Assembly (NCBI GenBank): GCA_002067315.1
Contig: MVRA01000182.1
Span: 1 to 39,183 of the forward strand
DNA length: 39,183 nt
Origin: Methanocella sp. PtaU1.Bin125
GTDB lineage: Archaea > Halobacteriota > Methanocellia > Methanocellales > Methanocellaceae
Reading direction: 5' to 3'
Both the position numbers and the translations under genes were made by a program. Below the pieces are notes generated by a model that was not told where the DNA came from, did no database searches, and was given only the letters and a program-made list of their open reading frames with translations. Within the stretch, counting starts at the first letter, position 1, and every line of letters starts with the position of its first letter. This document shows positions 17,324-24,725 of the stretch, piece after piece.

Positions 17324-17928
17324 TGTTTGACCGCCTCAGGCAGCAGATGGCGTTCGTCGCCGAGATCGACCGGCTGAAACAGGTATGCCGGCAGACCTAC
17401 GTCAACGACGGTTCCCGGCACGATAACAGTGCGGAACACTCCTGGCACTTTGCCGTAATCGCGCTCGTGCTCGCGGAATATGCCCCGGCCGGCGTGGACG
17501 TCGGCAGGGTCGTAAAAATGGCCCTGATACATGACCTGGTTGAAATTGACGCCGGGGATACCTTCATCTATGACGCTGCCGCCAGCGGGGACAAGATCGC
17601 CCGGGAGCGCCGGGCCGCCGGGAGGATTTTCGGCCTGCTGCCGGAAGATCAGGCAACCGAACTGCGCGCATTATGGGAAGAGTTCGAGGCAAGGCTGACA
17701 CCAGACGCGAAGTTCGCTGCCGCGCTCGACCGGGTCGAACCGATCATGCACAACTATCATACCAGGGGCGGCGCGTGGAAAGAGCATGGTGTTAAGGCAA
17801 GCGGCGTCATCGGGGTGAACAGCCGGATTGGCGCATCTTCGGAAGAATTGTGGCAGTATATCCGCGGCATCATCGAAGAGTGCATCGCGAAGGGGTACCT
17901 GGAAGATGACCGCCAGACATCGACCTGA
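17323..17928 (+). CDS. HD-domain phosphohydrolase (HDDC2/YfbR type)
   Basis: A 201-residue HD-domain protein. The metal ligands are visible as the early His in DNSAEHSWHFA, the HD pair in MALIHDLVEIDAGDT, and a late Asp in AAALDRVEPIMHNY. This order matches the HDDC2/5'-deoxynucleotidase family, which dephosphorylates (deoxy)nucleoside monophosphates. The start codon overlaps the cbiO stop (TGATG), so it is part of the nikR-cbiQO operon even though it has no obvious role in nickel transport. Divalent metal dependence is known for the family. Confidence 0.85.
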   Translation: MFDRLRQQMAFVAEIDRLKQVCRQTYVNDGSRHDNSAEHSWHFAVIALVLAEYAPAGVDVGRVVKMALIHDLVEIDAGDTFIYDAAASGDKIARERRAAGRIFGLLPEDQATELRALWEEFEARLTPDAKFAAALDRVEPIMHNYHTRGGAWKEHGVKASGVIGVNSRIGASSEELWQYIRGIIEECIAKGYLEDDRQTST

Positions 17929-18244
17929 TCTGCGATTGGCGGATCGTTGGTTACACGATTATAAAAAAATATAACAATAGATGATAAAAATTGATAAGTT
18001 TTATTAAAACCGCATAACGATCGTATACAATAGACGACGATACATAGCCCGCGATCCGGGAACACTATAATAAATTATAATAGTTACGACGGTTGCCGAT
18101 TTTTATTAACGCCCGGAATCGTTTAGAGATCGTGACAGGTCATCGTATTGTACTGTAGGACGAAGATAAATTTTATATATTTAAAAAGTGTTACGAATAG
18201 AAAATAATTTATAACTAAATTAGTAATTAGTAATTGGTGATATT
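17929..18244. other. AT-rich intergenic region with the cbiM promoter
   Basis: No gene seen. The right part holds TTTATATAT (18172-18180), the NikR-like box (18188-18215) and the cbiM ribosome site GGTGAT. The left part is AT-rich and unremarkable. Confidence 0.6.
18188..18215 (+). promoter_or_regulatory. NikR-like operator upstream of cbiM
   Basis: Half-sites GTGTTA and TATAAC are separated by 16 bp, starting eight bases after the TATA box TTTATATAT. This is the same spacing and placement as at nikR, with weaker symmetry. Confidence 0.6.
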
Positions 18245-18967
18245 TTGCATATACCAGAAGGCTATCTTGGCCCGTATACATATATTGCATTATTTTTAGT
18301 TATGTTGCCCATATGGGCGTATGCCGGATATAAACTGAACAGAGAGCTAAAATCCAAGCAGGTCCCGTTGCTGGCGCTGGCGGCGGCGTTCTCGTTCGTG
18401 ATCATGATGTTTAACGCGCCCATACCCGGCGGGAGCACCGGGCACGCGGTCGGCGCTGCCATCATCGCCATCGTCCTCGGCCCGTGGGCCGCGGTCGTCT
18501 CGATCTCGGTCGCGCTGATCATCCAGGCGTTCGTCTTCGGCGACGGCGGCATCACCGCCATCGGGGCGAACTGCTTCAACATGGCGGTCGTGATGCCTTT
18601 CGTTGCCTACATATTATATAAGGTCATCAGCGGCAAGTCGCCGATCGGCTCGGTCCGGAGGCTCGCGGCCGTGGCAATCGCCGCGTACGTATCGCTGTCG
18701 GTCGCCGCGGGGTTCACCGGCTTCGAGTTCGGCCTGCAGCCTTACCTGCACACCGATGCCAACGGCAATCCGATGTACATGCCCTACGGCTTCGAGGTGG
18801 CGGTCCCGGCGATGCTCATCGAGCACGTGTTCGGTTTCAGCATCCTGGAAGCGATCATATCCATGCTGATCTTCGCGTACCTGCAGCGGACGGATCAATC
18901 GCTGCTGATGGGCACGTCAGGACTGAAAGTAAATAAGGAGCCCCAGAAAGCGGCGCCGGCGGTGTGA
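18245..18967 (+). CDS. cbiM: ECF transporter substrate-binding component CbiM
   Basis: A 240-residue membrane protein beginning MHIPEGYLGP. The Met1-His2 N terminus and the HIPEG motif form the known Ni2+/Co2+ site of CbiM/NikM. About six to seven membrane spans follow, with the conserved PIPGGSTGHAVG loop containing a further ligand His. It begins with TTG, which must be decoded as Met, and GGTGAT lies directly upstream. It forms an operon with the CbiN-like gene nine bases downstream and is separated from cbiQO by its own promoter. Confidence 0.94.
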   Translation: MHIPEGYLGPYTYIALFLVMLPIWAYAGYKLNRELKSKQVPLLALAAAFSFVIMMFNAPIPGGSTGHAVGAAIIAIVLGPWAAVVSISVALIIQAFVFGDGGITAIGANCFNMAVVMPFVAYILYKVISGKSPIGSVRRLAAVAIAAYVSLSVAAGFTGFEFGLQPYLHTDANGNPMYMPYGFEVAVPAMLIEHVFGFSILEAIISMLIFAYLQRTDQSLLMGTSGLKVNKEPQKAAPAV

Positions 18968-18976
18968 GGTGTGACG

Positions 18977-19297
18977 ATGGATAAGAAATTAAGAAACCTG
19001 TTGATCGGTCTGGCAGCTCTGATCATATTGGTACCTCTCGGGCTGCTGGCAGAGGGAGAGACGTATGGCGAGTGGGCGAACGACTGGCTCCAGGAGGAGC
19101 TGGGATACGTGCCGCAGGGCCTGGAACAGATGTCCAGCCTGTGGAGCGCCCCGATGCCTGACTATAGTCTGCCACTGCTCGGGGACACCTTCTCGGGGAT
19201 GTCCGTGGGGTATATCCTCTCCGCGATCGTCGGCGTGGCGCTCTGCGGCGGTATCCTGTATTTCGGCGGCAGGGTACTGGTCAAGAATAAAGATTGA
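18977..19297 (+). CDS. cbiN: CbiN/NikN-like (PDGLE-type) small component
   Basis: A 106-residue protein with two membrane spans (LLIGLAALIILVPLGLLA and about 84-100). The extracytoplasmic segment between them has GYVPQGLEQM and PMPDYSLPLLG, matching the PDGLE-domain partner of CbiM. CbiN/NikN helps load metal onto CbiM. AGGTG five bases upstream supports ATG 18977; a GTG six bases earlier is possible. It is followed directly by a strong terminator. Whether the transporter carries Ni or Co is not decided by the sequence, but NikR and the boxes favour Ni. Confidence 0.85.
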   Translation: MDKKLRNLLIGLAALIILVPLGLLAEGETYGEWANDWLQEELGYVPQGLEQMSSLWSAPMPDYSLPLLGDTFSGMSVGYILSAIVGVALCGGILYFGGRVLVKNKD

Positions 19298-19306
19298 TCT
19301 TATAGT

Positions 19307-19339
19307 GCGGGGAATTCCATCCCCGCTTCGCGTTTTTTA
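19307..19339 (+). terminator. Hairpin terminator after cbiN
   Basis: GCGGGG (19307-19312) pairs with CCCCGC (19321-19326) and is followed by TTTTTT at 19333-19338. Confidence 0.8.
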
Positions 19340-19443
19340 TCGTCATTTTAAAAAGGTTTTAATCGGGGCATTTTCCCGCGGGTAACAATAACATGCCGGG
19401 AACCGCGGCAGGCCCGGCCTCGTCCCGCGTGCGCGCGCGACCG

Positions 19444-19523
19444 CGACGGAGGTCGCCCGTGTCACGACGGAGGTCGCCCGTGTCACGACGGAGGTCGCCC
19501 GTGTCACGACGGAGGTCGCCCGT
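19444..19523. repeat. Tandem repeat, 21-bp unit, nearly four copies
   Basis: The unit CGACGGAGGTCGCCCGTGTC plus one A is repeated perfectly three times, followed by a 17-base fourth copy. There are no spacers, so it is not a CRISPR array. It lies immediately downstream of the 3' end of the minus-strand structured RNA and next to an alternating GCGCGCGCG tract. Confidence 0.9.
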
Positions 19524-19529
19524 ATAATA

Positions 19530-19641
19530 CACAGGTTGTGTCGCGCAGGACTTTATGAGGTGGTATATGAATAAGTAGTTGTTCAGGAGGAGGTTTTCGA
19601 CTTGCCCCTGCGCGACCCACCTGGCGCTTGTGTTACAATTT
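19530..19641 (-). ncRNA. Candidate nickel-controlled structured small RNA, copy 1
   Basis: On the minus strand, TATATC (19668-19663) precedes a NikR-like box, and the predicted start lies near 19641. The RNA would contain AGGTGG (19563-19558 pairs with 19622-19617) and a perfect 10-bp helix, GTCGCGCAGG with CCTGCGCGAC (19616-19607 with 19549-19540). The two helices interleave as in a pseudoknot. The loop carries AACCTCCTCCTGA (about 19596-19584), containing the anti-Shine-Dalgarno core ACCTCCT. All of these parts recur in copy 2 at 31369-31486. Both ends are estimates. The strand is inferred from the promoter; the plus strand has a small alternative frame. Confidence 0.6.
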
Positions 19642-19657
19642 TTTAATTATGTATTAC
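19630..19657 (-). promoter_or_regulatory. NikR-like operator of small RNA copy 1
   Basis: On the minus strand, GTAATA and TAACAC are separated by exactly 16 bp, starting five bases after TATATC. The layout TATA, box, RNA is the same as at copy 2. Confidence 0.65.
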
Positions 19658-19794
19658 TTGTTGATATATTTTTCTATTATTGTAGCAAAAATAGACGTTT
19701 CGTTCATTTATCAATTTAAAGTCAAGACAAAAGAATTCTCTTAATGAGCTTGATTCATGGTTGTCCGAAAAAGCCCCGCCAGAGCCCGATTTTT

Positions 19795-20325
19795 TTACAG
19801 GGAACTGCCAGATCCAGGCCGGATTTTCGAGGCGAAGATCCGCGCCGGATGATCTTCCGGCAGGGAATCGATCCTGAAGGCCGTGCCCCGTTCGCGCATC
19901 AGTTCCATTTTGGCTGCCACGGCTTCCCAGTACATTTGATATTCATCGTCGTCGAGCAGGTCGGCCGCCGGGCGGAAGATCAGGAGCAGCGCGGGTTCCG
20001 CGAACGGCACCTCGAACCCCTTGCTCAGCCCGGGCTTGAACCAGGTGACCGAGCCGGGGCCGATGATTTCGCGCTCCCCGCCCGCGCAGATCACCCACCG
20101 GCCGCGTACGGTCAAGACGACGCTTTCCCAGGGGTGCGCGTGCTCGTACATGTACAGCCCCGCGGGCAGCTCGAGGTACTGCACGCTGCAGCCCTCGCCC
20201 CGGAGCACCCGGCCTACCCGCCCTTCCGGCGTGACGACGCCGCCAGACGGATCGATGGCCCGGATAACCGCGTAGCCGTCTGCCACCGCGGTCACCCCTG
20301 AAGCCGGCTCGTCATCACGTCCCAT
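19795..20325 (-). CDS. Cupin-fold protein, metal-binding type
   Basis: A 176-residue protein with a single cupin barrel at about 45-120. Motif 1 is YEHAHPWESVVLTVRG, with a His-x-His pair and Glu as likely metal ligands; motif 2 is IIGPGSVTWFKPGLSKGFEVP. A Met/Glu-rich helical tail follows (YQMYWEAVAAKMELMRERG). Its start overlaps the end of the upstream methyltransferase gene by 34 bases, so they are translated together. A paralogue lies at 31744-32187 in the same context. The activity is unknown: it could bind a metal or small ligand or act as an oxygenase or isomerase. A T-run on this strand near 19772-19768 may end the transcript. Confidence 0.82.
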   Translation of the reverse strand: MGRDDEPASGVTAVADGYAVIRAIDPSGGVVTPEGRVGRVLRGEGCSVQYLELPAGLYMYEHAHPWESVVLTVRGRWVICAGGEREIIGPGSVTWFKPGLSKGFEVPFAEPALLLIFRPAADLLDDDEYQMYWEAVAAKMELMRERGTAFRIDSLPEDHPARIFASKIRPGSGSSL

Positions 20326-21158
20326 GAGAGGAGCGCCATGAGCGATACCCCGCGCATGGTCAGGCCGTCTGCGGCCCGGTCCAGCTTGCGCCCCAGGTAC
20401 TTCCGTAGCGCGACCTCCTGTTCCGGGGTGGTGATGCTGTACATGGGCCGGTAATGCGTGATCGCCTCGTCGAGGCTGCCGAACCGCTCCTCGTGCTCGT
20501 CCCGGTAGACGCGGACGTCCGGGCAGATGCCCATCTGGTACAGGACGTTGAAGAGCACGTCCGCCTTGGGCCCTGAGACATACGGCTTCCCGTGGAGGAT
20601 CGGCCAGGCGTCGCGGTAGTTCTGCTCCCAGGCGGTCACGCCGGCGGGCCAGATCAGGTATACCTTGCCCATGCAGGCCCGGTCCATCTTCTCCAGCGCC
20701 GCCCGGATGTCGGGCATACCGAGAGACAGCGACGCCAGCACGACGTCGTAAGGGCCGTCGAGCCCGGACAGCGGGACATCTTCCCAGCGTTTGGTGATGA
20801 TCGCCACGTTGCCGAGGCCCCCGGCCTTCACGTTTTCGGCGAGCACGTCCGCCATCCCCGGCGAGGGCTCGACGGCCGTCACCCGGCAGCCCATCCGGGC
20901 GAGCGGGATGGCGTGCGTACCCGGGCCCGCGCCGATGTCCAGCACTTTCATGGCCGGCGACACCTGGAGCAGGCCAAGCGTGGCCATCGCCCTGGCCCGC
21001 CCGTTGCTACTCACGTGGCTATCATAACGCTCTGCAGCCTTCCGGTCCCGCCAGAGCGCCGCGCACTCCGTACCTCCCTTGAGCCGCTGGTTGTCGGTCA
21101 TCCGGGCTTTCCATACTGCAGCCCAGTCGACTGCATCACTGGTTCTGTCCATCGTCAT
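20292..21158 (-). CDS. Class I SAM-dependent methyltransferase
   Basis: About 288 residues with a Rossmann methyltransferase core: motif I VLDIGAGPGTHAIPLA (about 72-87), motif II acidic VTAVEPSPGM, then a YDVVLASLSLGMPDIRAALEKM motif 4-5 region. The N-terminal helical part (WKARMTDNQRLKGG...ERYDSH) and C-terminal half are like those of the methyltransferase at 24726. The substrate is unknown. I place the start at ATG 21158 because GAGGT lies eight bases upstream; ATG 21164 is too close to it. It is transcribed from a NikR-like box and is translationally coupled to the cupin. Confidence 0.85.
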   Translation of the reverse strand: MTMDRTSDAVDWAAVWKARMTDNQRLKGGTECAALWRDRKAAERYDSHVSSNGRARAMATLGLLQVSPAMKVLDIGAGPGTHAIPLARMGCRVTAVEPSPGMADVLAENVKAGGLGNVAIITKRWEDVPLSGLDGPYDVVLASLSLGMPDIRAALEKMDRACMGKVYLIWPAGVTAWEQNYRDAWPILHGKPYVSGPKADVLFNVLYQMGICPDVRVYRDEHEERFGSLDEAITHYRPMYSITTPEQEVALRKYLGRKLDRAADGLTMRGVSLMALLSWDVMTSRLQG

Positions 21159-21187
21159 ACCCATATACCTCGATTATCCTTCTTATC

Positions 21188-21215
21188 GTAATACGAAATT
21201 TATTTATTGTAGCAT
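21188..21215 (-). promoter_or_regulatory. NikR-like operator of the methyltransferase-cupin operon
   Basis: On the minus strand, ATGCTA and TATTAC are separated by 16 bp, following an AT-rich TATA region (AAATTATTAATAA, about 21233-21221). The distal half-site matches the nikR box exactly; the proximal one is degenerate. Confidence 0.5.
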
Positions 21216-21239
21216 TAGTTATTAATAATTTATTAATTG

Positions 21240-21267
21240 GGAATACCTATTAATAAGAAACTGTTAT
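21240..21267 (+). promoter_or_regulatory. Degenerate NikR-like operator of the first NikA-type gene
   Basis: GGAATA and TGTTAT are separated by 16 bp, after TTTATTAA. It also forms a GGGAATA/TATTCCC inverted repeat with 19-bp spacing. It lies 17 bases before the ATG at 21284. Confidence 0.45.
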
Positions 21268-21283
21268 TCCCGGGGAGATTGTA

Positions 21284-22900
21284 ATGAAGAAGCTTGCATC
21301 AATGATTTTGATCCTGATCATCCTGGCCGGCGTAACGCTGGCGGGCTGCACGTCCACCGGCGGCAACGCCGCTCCCGAGCCGACCGCAAAGCCGGCTTCT
21401 GGCGTGGCCCGGCTCGTCATCGGTACTACGAACGCGGTCACGGACCTGAACGTCAACGACTACTACCTGGGCATCTTCAAGGCGAGGACGTCCCACCAGG
21501 GGCTCATCGCGCTGAACCCCGACGGGAGCTACGCCCCGTGCCTCGCCGAAAGCTGGGAGAGCCCGGACGCGAGCACGTTCGTCTTCCACCTCCAGAGGAA
21601 TGCGACGTGGCACGACGGCCTGCCCGTAACCGCGAAGGACATCAAGTTCAACCTCGAGTACTTCCCGCAGAAGATCGCAGAGTACAAGCAGCACTGGGGG
21701 CTTATTTCCTCGGTGGAGACGCCCGACGACTACACGGTGATCATCCACCTGAAATCGCCTAATTCCAACTTCCTGGTCAACCTGCTCGTCATGCGGGCGG
21801 TCCCGGAGCATATCTACCGTGATATCGCCGATCCGGCAAAGTTCAACGACGTCGCGGCCATGATCGGCTGCGGGCCTTACAAGTTCGAAAAGTTCGACAA
21901 GCAGGCGGGCACCCTCACGTTCACGGCCTACGACGGCTACTGGGGCGGAACGCCTTCGGTCAAATCCGTCGAGTTCCGGATCTTCAAGAACCAGGACACG
22001 ATGATCATGGCCCTCAAAAAGGGCGAGATCGACACGACGTACATGTACTCGAACGGCATCAGCTACTACTACGTGCCGGGCTTGCTGGACAACCCCGATG
22101 TCGGGTTCATGATGATACCGTTCACCGGCGTATCGGGCGCGCTGTTCTTCAACGCCAACAAGACCCCGTACGATAACGCGACCTTCCGGAAAGCGGTAAG
22201 CTACGCGCTCGACTACGAGGAGCTGAAGAACCTGTTCACCGCGGGCTACGGCAGCACGCCGAACGCCGGCTTCCTGCCGAACGGCACGTACAACTTCAAG
22301 GACACGCCGCAGATGGCCAGAAACCTCAACAAGTCGAAGGAGCTGCTGGACACGATCGGCTTCAAGGATGTCGACGGCGACGGGCTCCGGGAGACGCCGG
22401 ACGGGAAGAAGTTCCAGCCGGAGATCTTCGCCCGGACCGACATCGCGGACTACCCGCGGCTGGCCGAAATGATCAAGAAGTACCTGAAAGACGTGGGCCT
22501 CGACTCGAAGATCAGGCTCGCGGACATGGCGACGACCACGACCACGCTCAATACGGCCAAGACCCACGAGCTGGCCCTGTCGCGCACGACGCCGTGGGGC
22601 ATGATGACCTGGGCGGGCTACGGCAGCTGCTACTTTGACCCGCGGAACATCGGCTACACGATGACGAAGGACCCGAAGTACCTCGCGCTCGTGGACCGGA
22701 TGTTCAACGCCACGGACGAGGCCACGCAACGGCAGATCGCCTTCGAGATGCAGGACTACTACGCGAGCGAGATGCCCGCGGTGGCGCTGTACTGGAGCGA
22801 CCTCATCCAGCCGTACAACAAGAAGTACGCGGGCTGGGTGAACGACCCTATGTACGGGATCATGTCGTACGGGACGTTCTACGGCTTGCACGAAGTATGA
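21284..22900 (+). CDS. NikA/DppA-type substrate-binding lipoprotein 1
   Basis: A 538-residue extracytoplasmic solute-binding protein of the SBP_bac_5 family. Residues 1-21 form a lipoprotein signal ending in the lipobox LAGC, so the protein is anchored outside the membrane. The family hallmark TWHDGLPVTAKDIKFNLEY (about 106-124) is present, as are NKSKELLDTIGFKDVDGDG and an ALYWSDLIQPYNK tail. Members bind oligopeptides, or nickel or nickel-ligand complexes in the NikA subgroup. The NikR-like box and neighbouring nik genes favour nickel. GGGGAGAT precedes the ATG. It has its own terminator. Confidence 0.9.
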   Translation: MKKLASMILILIILAGVTLAGCTSTGGNAAPEPTAKPASGVARLVIGTTNAVTDLNVNDYYLGIFKARTSHQGLIALNPDGSYAPCLAESWESPDASTFVFHLQRNATWHDGLPVTAKDIKFNLEYFPQKIAEYKQHWGLISSVETPDDYTVIIHLKSPNSNFLVNLLVMRAVPEHIYRDIADPAKFNDVAAMIGCGPYKFEKFDKQAGTLTFTAYDGYWGGTPSVKSVEFRIFKNQDTMIMALKKGEIDTTYMYSNGISYYYVPGLLDNPDVGFMMIPFTGVSGALFFNANKTPYDNATFRKAVSYALDYEELKNLFTAGYGSTPNAGFLPNGTYNFKDTPQMARNLNKSKELLDTIGFKDVDGDGLRETPDGKKFQPEIFARTDIADYPRLAEMIKKYLKDVGLDSKIRLADMATTTTTLNTAKTHELALSRTTPWGMMTWAGYGSCYFDPRNIGYTMTKDPKYLALVDRMFNATDEATQRQIAFEMQDYYASEMPAVALYWSDLIQPYNKKYAGWVNDPMYGIMSYGTFYGLHEV

Positions 22901-22903
22901 ACT

Positions 22904-22935
22904 GGGCCCCTCTCGGGGCCCCTTTCTATTTATTA
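22904..22935 (+). terminator. Hairpin terminator after first NikA-type gene
   Basis: GGGCCCC (22904-22910) pairs with GGGGCCC (22915-22921) around TCTC and is followed by a T-rich stretch. Confidence 0.75.
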
Positions 22936-22963
22936 TGAATATTATTAAAATTATACGTAATTA

Positions 22964-22991
22964 GTAACACAATATTGTTAAATAGTAAGAT
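22964..22991 (+). promoter_or_regulatory. NikR-like operator of the second NikA-type gene
   Basis: GTAACA and TAAGAT are separated by 16 bp, just after the TATA-like AAAATTATAC (22947-22956). Confidence 0.55.
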
Positions 22992-23068
22992 ATCGTAAAG
23001 AAAGTGGTTATTGGTATACCAGTAGATGAACAATGCCAGTTCATCATGCCATTATTAAAGGTGTGTTT

Positions 23069-24679
23069 ATGAGAAATATAACAAAATTATTGATAGTTAC
23101 TATTTTGGTTGTATGTCTCTTGCTATCAGGGTGCACGCAACCTTCGGTCGGGCCGTCGCCGGCCCCGGCAGATAAAAATCGCATCGAGAAGCTGGTCATC
23201 GGTACGACCAACAAGGTCGAAGACCCGAATATCAACGACTACTATTTCGGGACGTTCACGCGACAGATGAGCCACAATGCGCTGGTGGCCATCGCGGCGA
23301 GCGGGGACATCGTGCCCGAGCTGGCTACGTCGTGGGATACCACGGACCTGAAGACGTGGATATTCCACCTGACCGGCAACGCCACCTGGCATGACGGCGT
23401 TCCGCTCACGGCGCAGGACGTCAAGTTCACCATGGACTACCGGAAGAAGACCGACCCGAACTGGAAAGCGGTGTTCGGCGGCCTTGTCTCTGTCGAGGCT
23501 CCCGACAACCGGACGGTAGTGATGACGCTGAACAGGCCGGACTTCAACTTCCTTACGAACCTCGCCGTGAGCCGGATATTCCCCGAGCATATCTATAAGA
23601 ACGTCGAGGACCCGAAGAAATTCAACACCCAGGACGCCTGGATAGGCAGCGGCCCCTACGTACTCAAGAGCCACGATAAGGCCACCGGACTGCTCCACTT
23701 CGAGATCAACGACAAATACTGGGGCCCGAAACCCGCAATCGACCAGATCGACGTCCGCTACTTTAGCAATACAGATACGATGATGCTCGCGTTCCAGAAG
23801 GGCGAGATCGACGCACCCTACGCCTATGCGACGGGCTTCAGCCCCTTCTACGTGCCCAGGCTGCTTAACGACGAGGACGCCGGCATCATGATCCAGAATA
23901 ACCTCGGCATCACCAACGTGCTCTGGTTCAACGAAAACAAGTCATATATGAGCGACAGGGCCTTCCGCCAGGCAGTCAGCTACGCGATCAACTACGAGGA
24001 GATGAAGAACATCTTCACGGCCGGCTATGGCTCTATTCCCTCTGCGGGCTGGGTACCGAATGGCACCCTGTACTACAAGGACACGCGAGCGCTCGCCTAC
24101 GACGTGAACAAGTCGAAGGAGCTGCTGGACGCGGCCGGGTTCAAGGACACGAACGGCGACGGGTTCCGCGAAACTCCGGACGGCAGGAAGTTCCAGCCGG
24201 TGCTCTCGACGCGCAGCGACATGGCGGACAACGTCCGGGCCGTGGAGATGCTGAAGAAGTACCTGAACGCCGTGGGCATCGACGTACAGCTCAAGATCGT
24301 GGACCGCACGTCGTTCAGCAACCTCATGGACGTGGACCACACCCACGAGATGGCGCTGACCCGGACGACGTACTGGGGCATGCAGATGGGTGCGGGCTAC
24401 GGGTCCGGCTACATCGACAAGCAGGTCTACGGCTGGTCGATGGTCAACGACTCGAAGTTCCGGTCCATCGTGGACACGCTCAAGTCGACCATCGACAAGG
24501 ACCAGCGCAAGACGCTGGCCGGCCAGCTGCAGGACTACTATGCCGACGAGATGCCGGCGATCGCCGTGTACAACATGGATATCATCCAGCCTTACAACAA
24601 GAACTACGCGGGCTGGGTGTACAACCCGTACAACGGCATCCTGGGCTACGAAACCCTGTTTGGCCTGCATAAGGCCTAA
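23069..24679 (+). CDS. NikA/DppA-type substrate-binding lipoprotein 2
   Basis: A 536-residue paralogue of the preceding lipoprotein, with the same family core (NATWHDGVPLTAQDVKFTMDY; NKSKELLDAAGFKDTNGDG; VYNMDIIQPYNKNYAGW). Its signal peptide ends in the lipobox LSGC. I start at ATG 23069 (MRNITKLLIVT) with GGTG upstream; an in-frame earlier ATG at 23033 would place a polar extension before the signal. Having two binding proteins with separate promoters, both with NikR-like boxes, suggests two ligands for one transporter. It ends in its own terminator. Confidence 0.9.
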   Translation: MRNITKLLIVTILVVCLLLSGCTQPSVGPSPAPADKNRIEKLVIGTTNKVEDPNINDYYFGTFTRQMSHNALVAIAASGDIVPELATSWDTTDLKTWIFHLTGNATWHDGVPLTAQDVKFTMDYRKKTDPNWKAVFGGLVSVEAPDNRTVVMTLNRPDFNFLTNLAVSRIFPEHIYKNVEDPKKFNTQDAWIGSGPYVLKSHDKATGLLHFEINDKYWGPKPAIDQIDVRYFSNTDTMMLAFQKGEIDAPYAYATGFSPFYVPRLLNDEDAGIMIQNNLGITNVLWFNENKSYMSDRAFRQAVSYAINYEEMKNIFTAGYGSIPSAGWVPNGTLYYKDTRALAYDVNKSKELLDAAGFKDTNGDGFRETPDGRKFQPVLSTRSDMADNVRAVEMLKKYLNAVGIDVQLKIVDRTSFSNLMDVDHTHEMALTRTTYWGMQMGAGYGSGYIDKQVYGWSMVNDSKFRSIVDTLKSTIDKDQRKTLAGQLQDYYADEMPAIAVYNMDIIQPYNKNYAGWVYNPYNGILGYETLFGLHKA

Positions 24680-24687
24680 ACGCCCCC

Positions 24688-24708
24688 CCCCCCATCGGGG
24701 GGTTTTTA
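24688..24708 (+). terminator. Hairpin terminator after second NikA-type gene
   Basis: CCCCCC pairs with GGGGGG (24697-24702) around three bases and is followed by TTTTT. The left arm is part of an 11-base C run (24683-24693), a place where sequencing errors are likely. Confidence 0.75.
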
Positions 24709-24725
24709 TTATCGCGGGAGGATGC

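Noticed and set aside
19444-19523. Possible CRISPR array
   Set aside because: The units are directly adjacent with no spacers, and no cas genes are present.
21299-22891. Long minus-strand frame of 530 residues
   Set aside because: It is opposite the NikA-type lipoprotein, with His/Arg/Val-rich composition typical of a shadow in GC-rich DNA.
24683-24693. Eleven-C run as a phase-variation switch
   Set aside because: It lies after the stop codon and forms one arm of a terminator, so length changes would not alter a protein.
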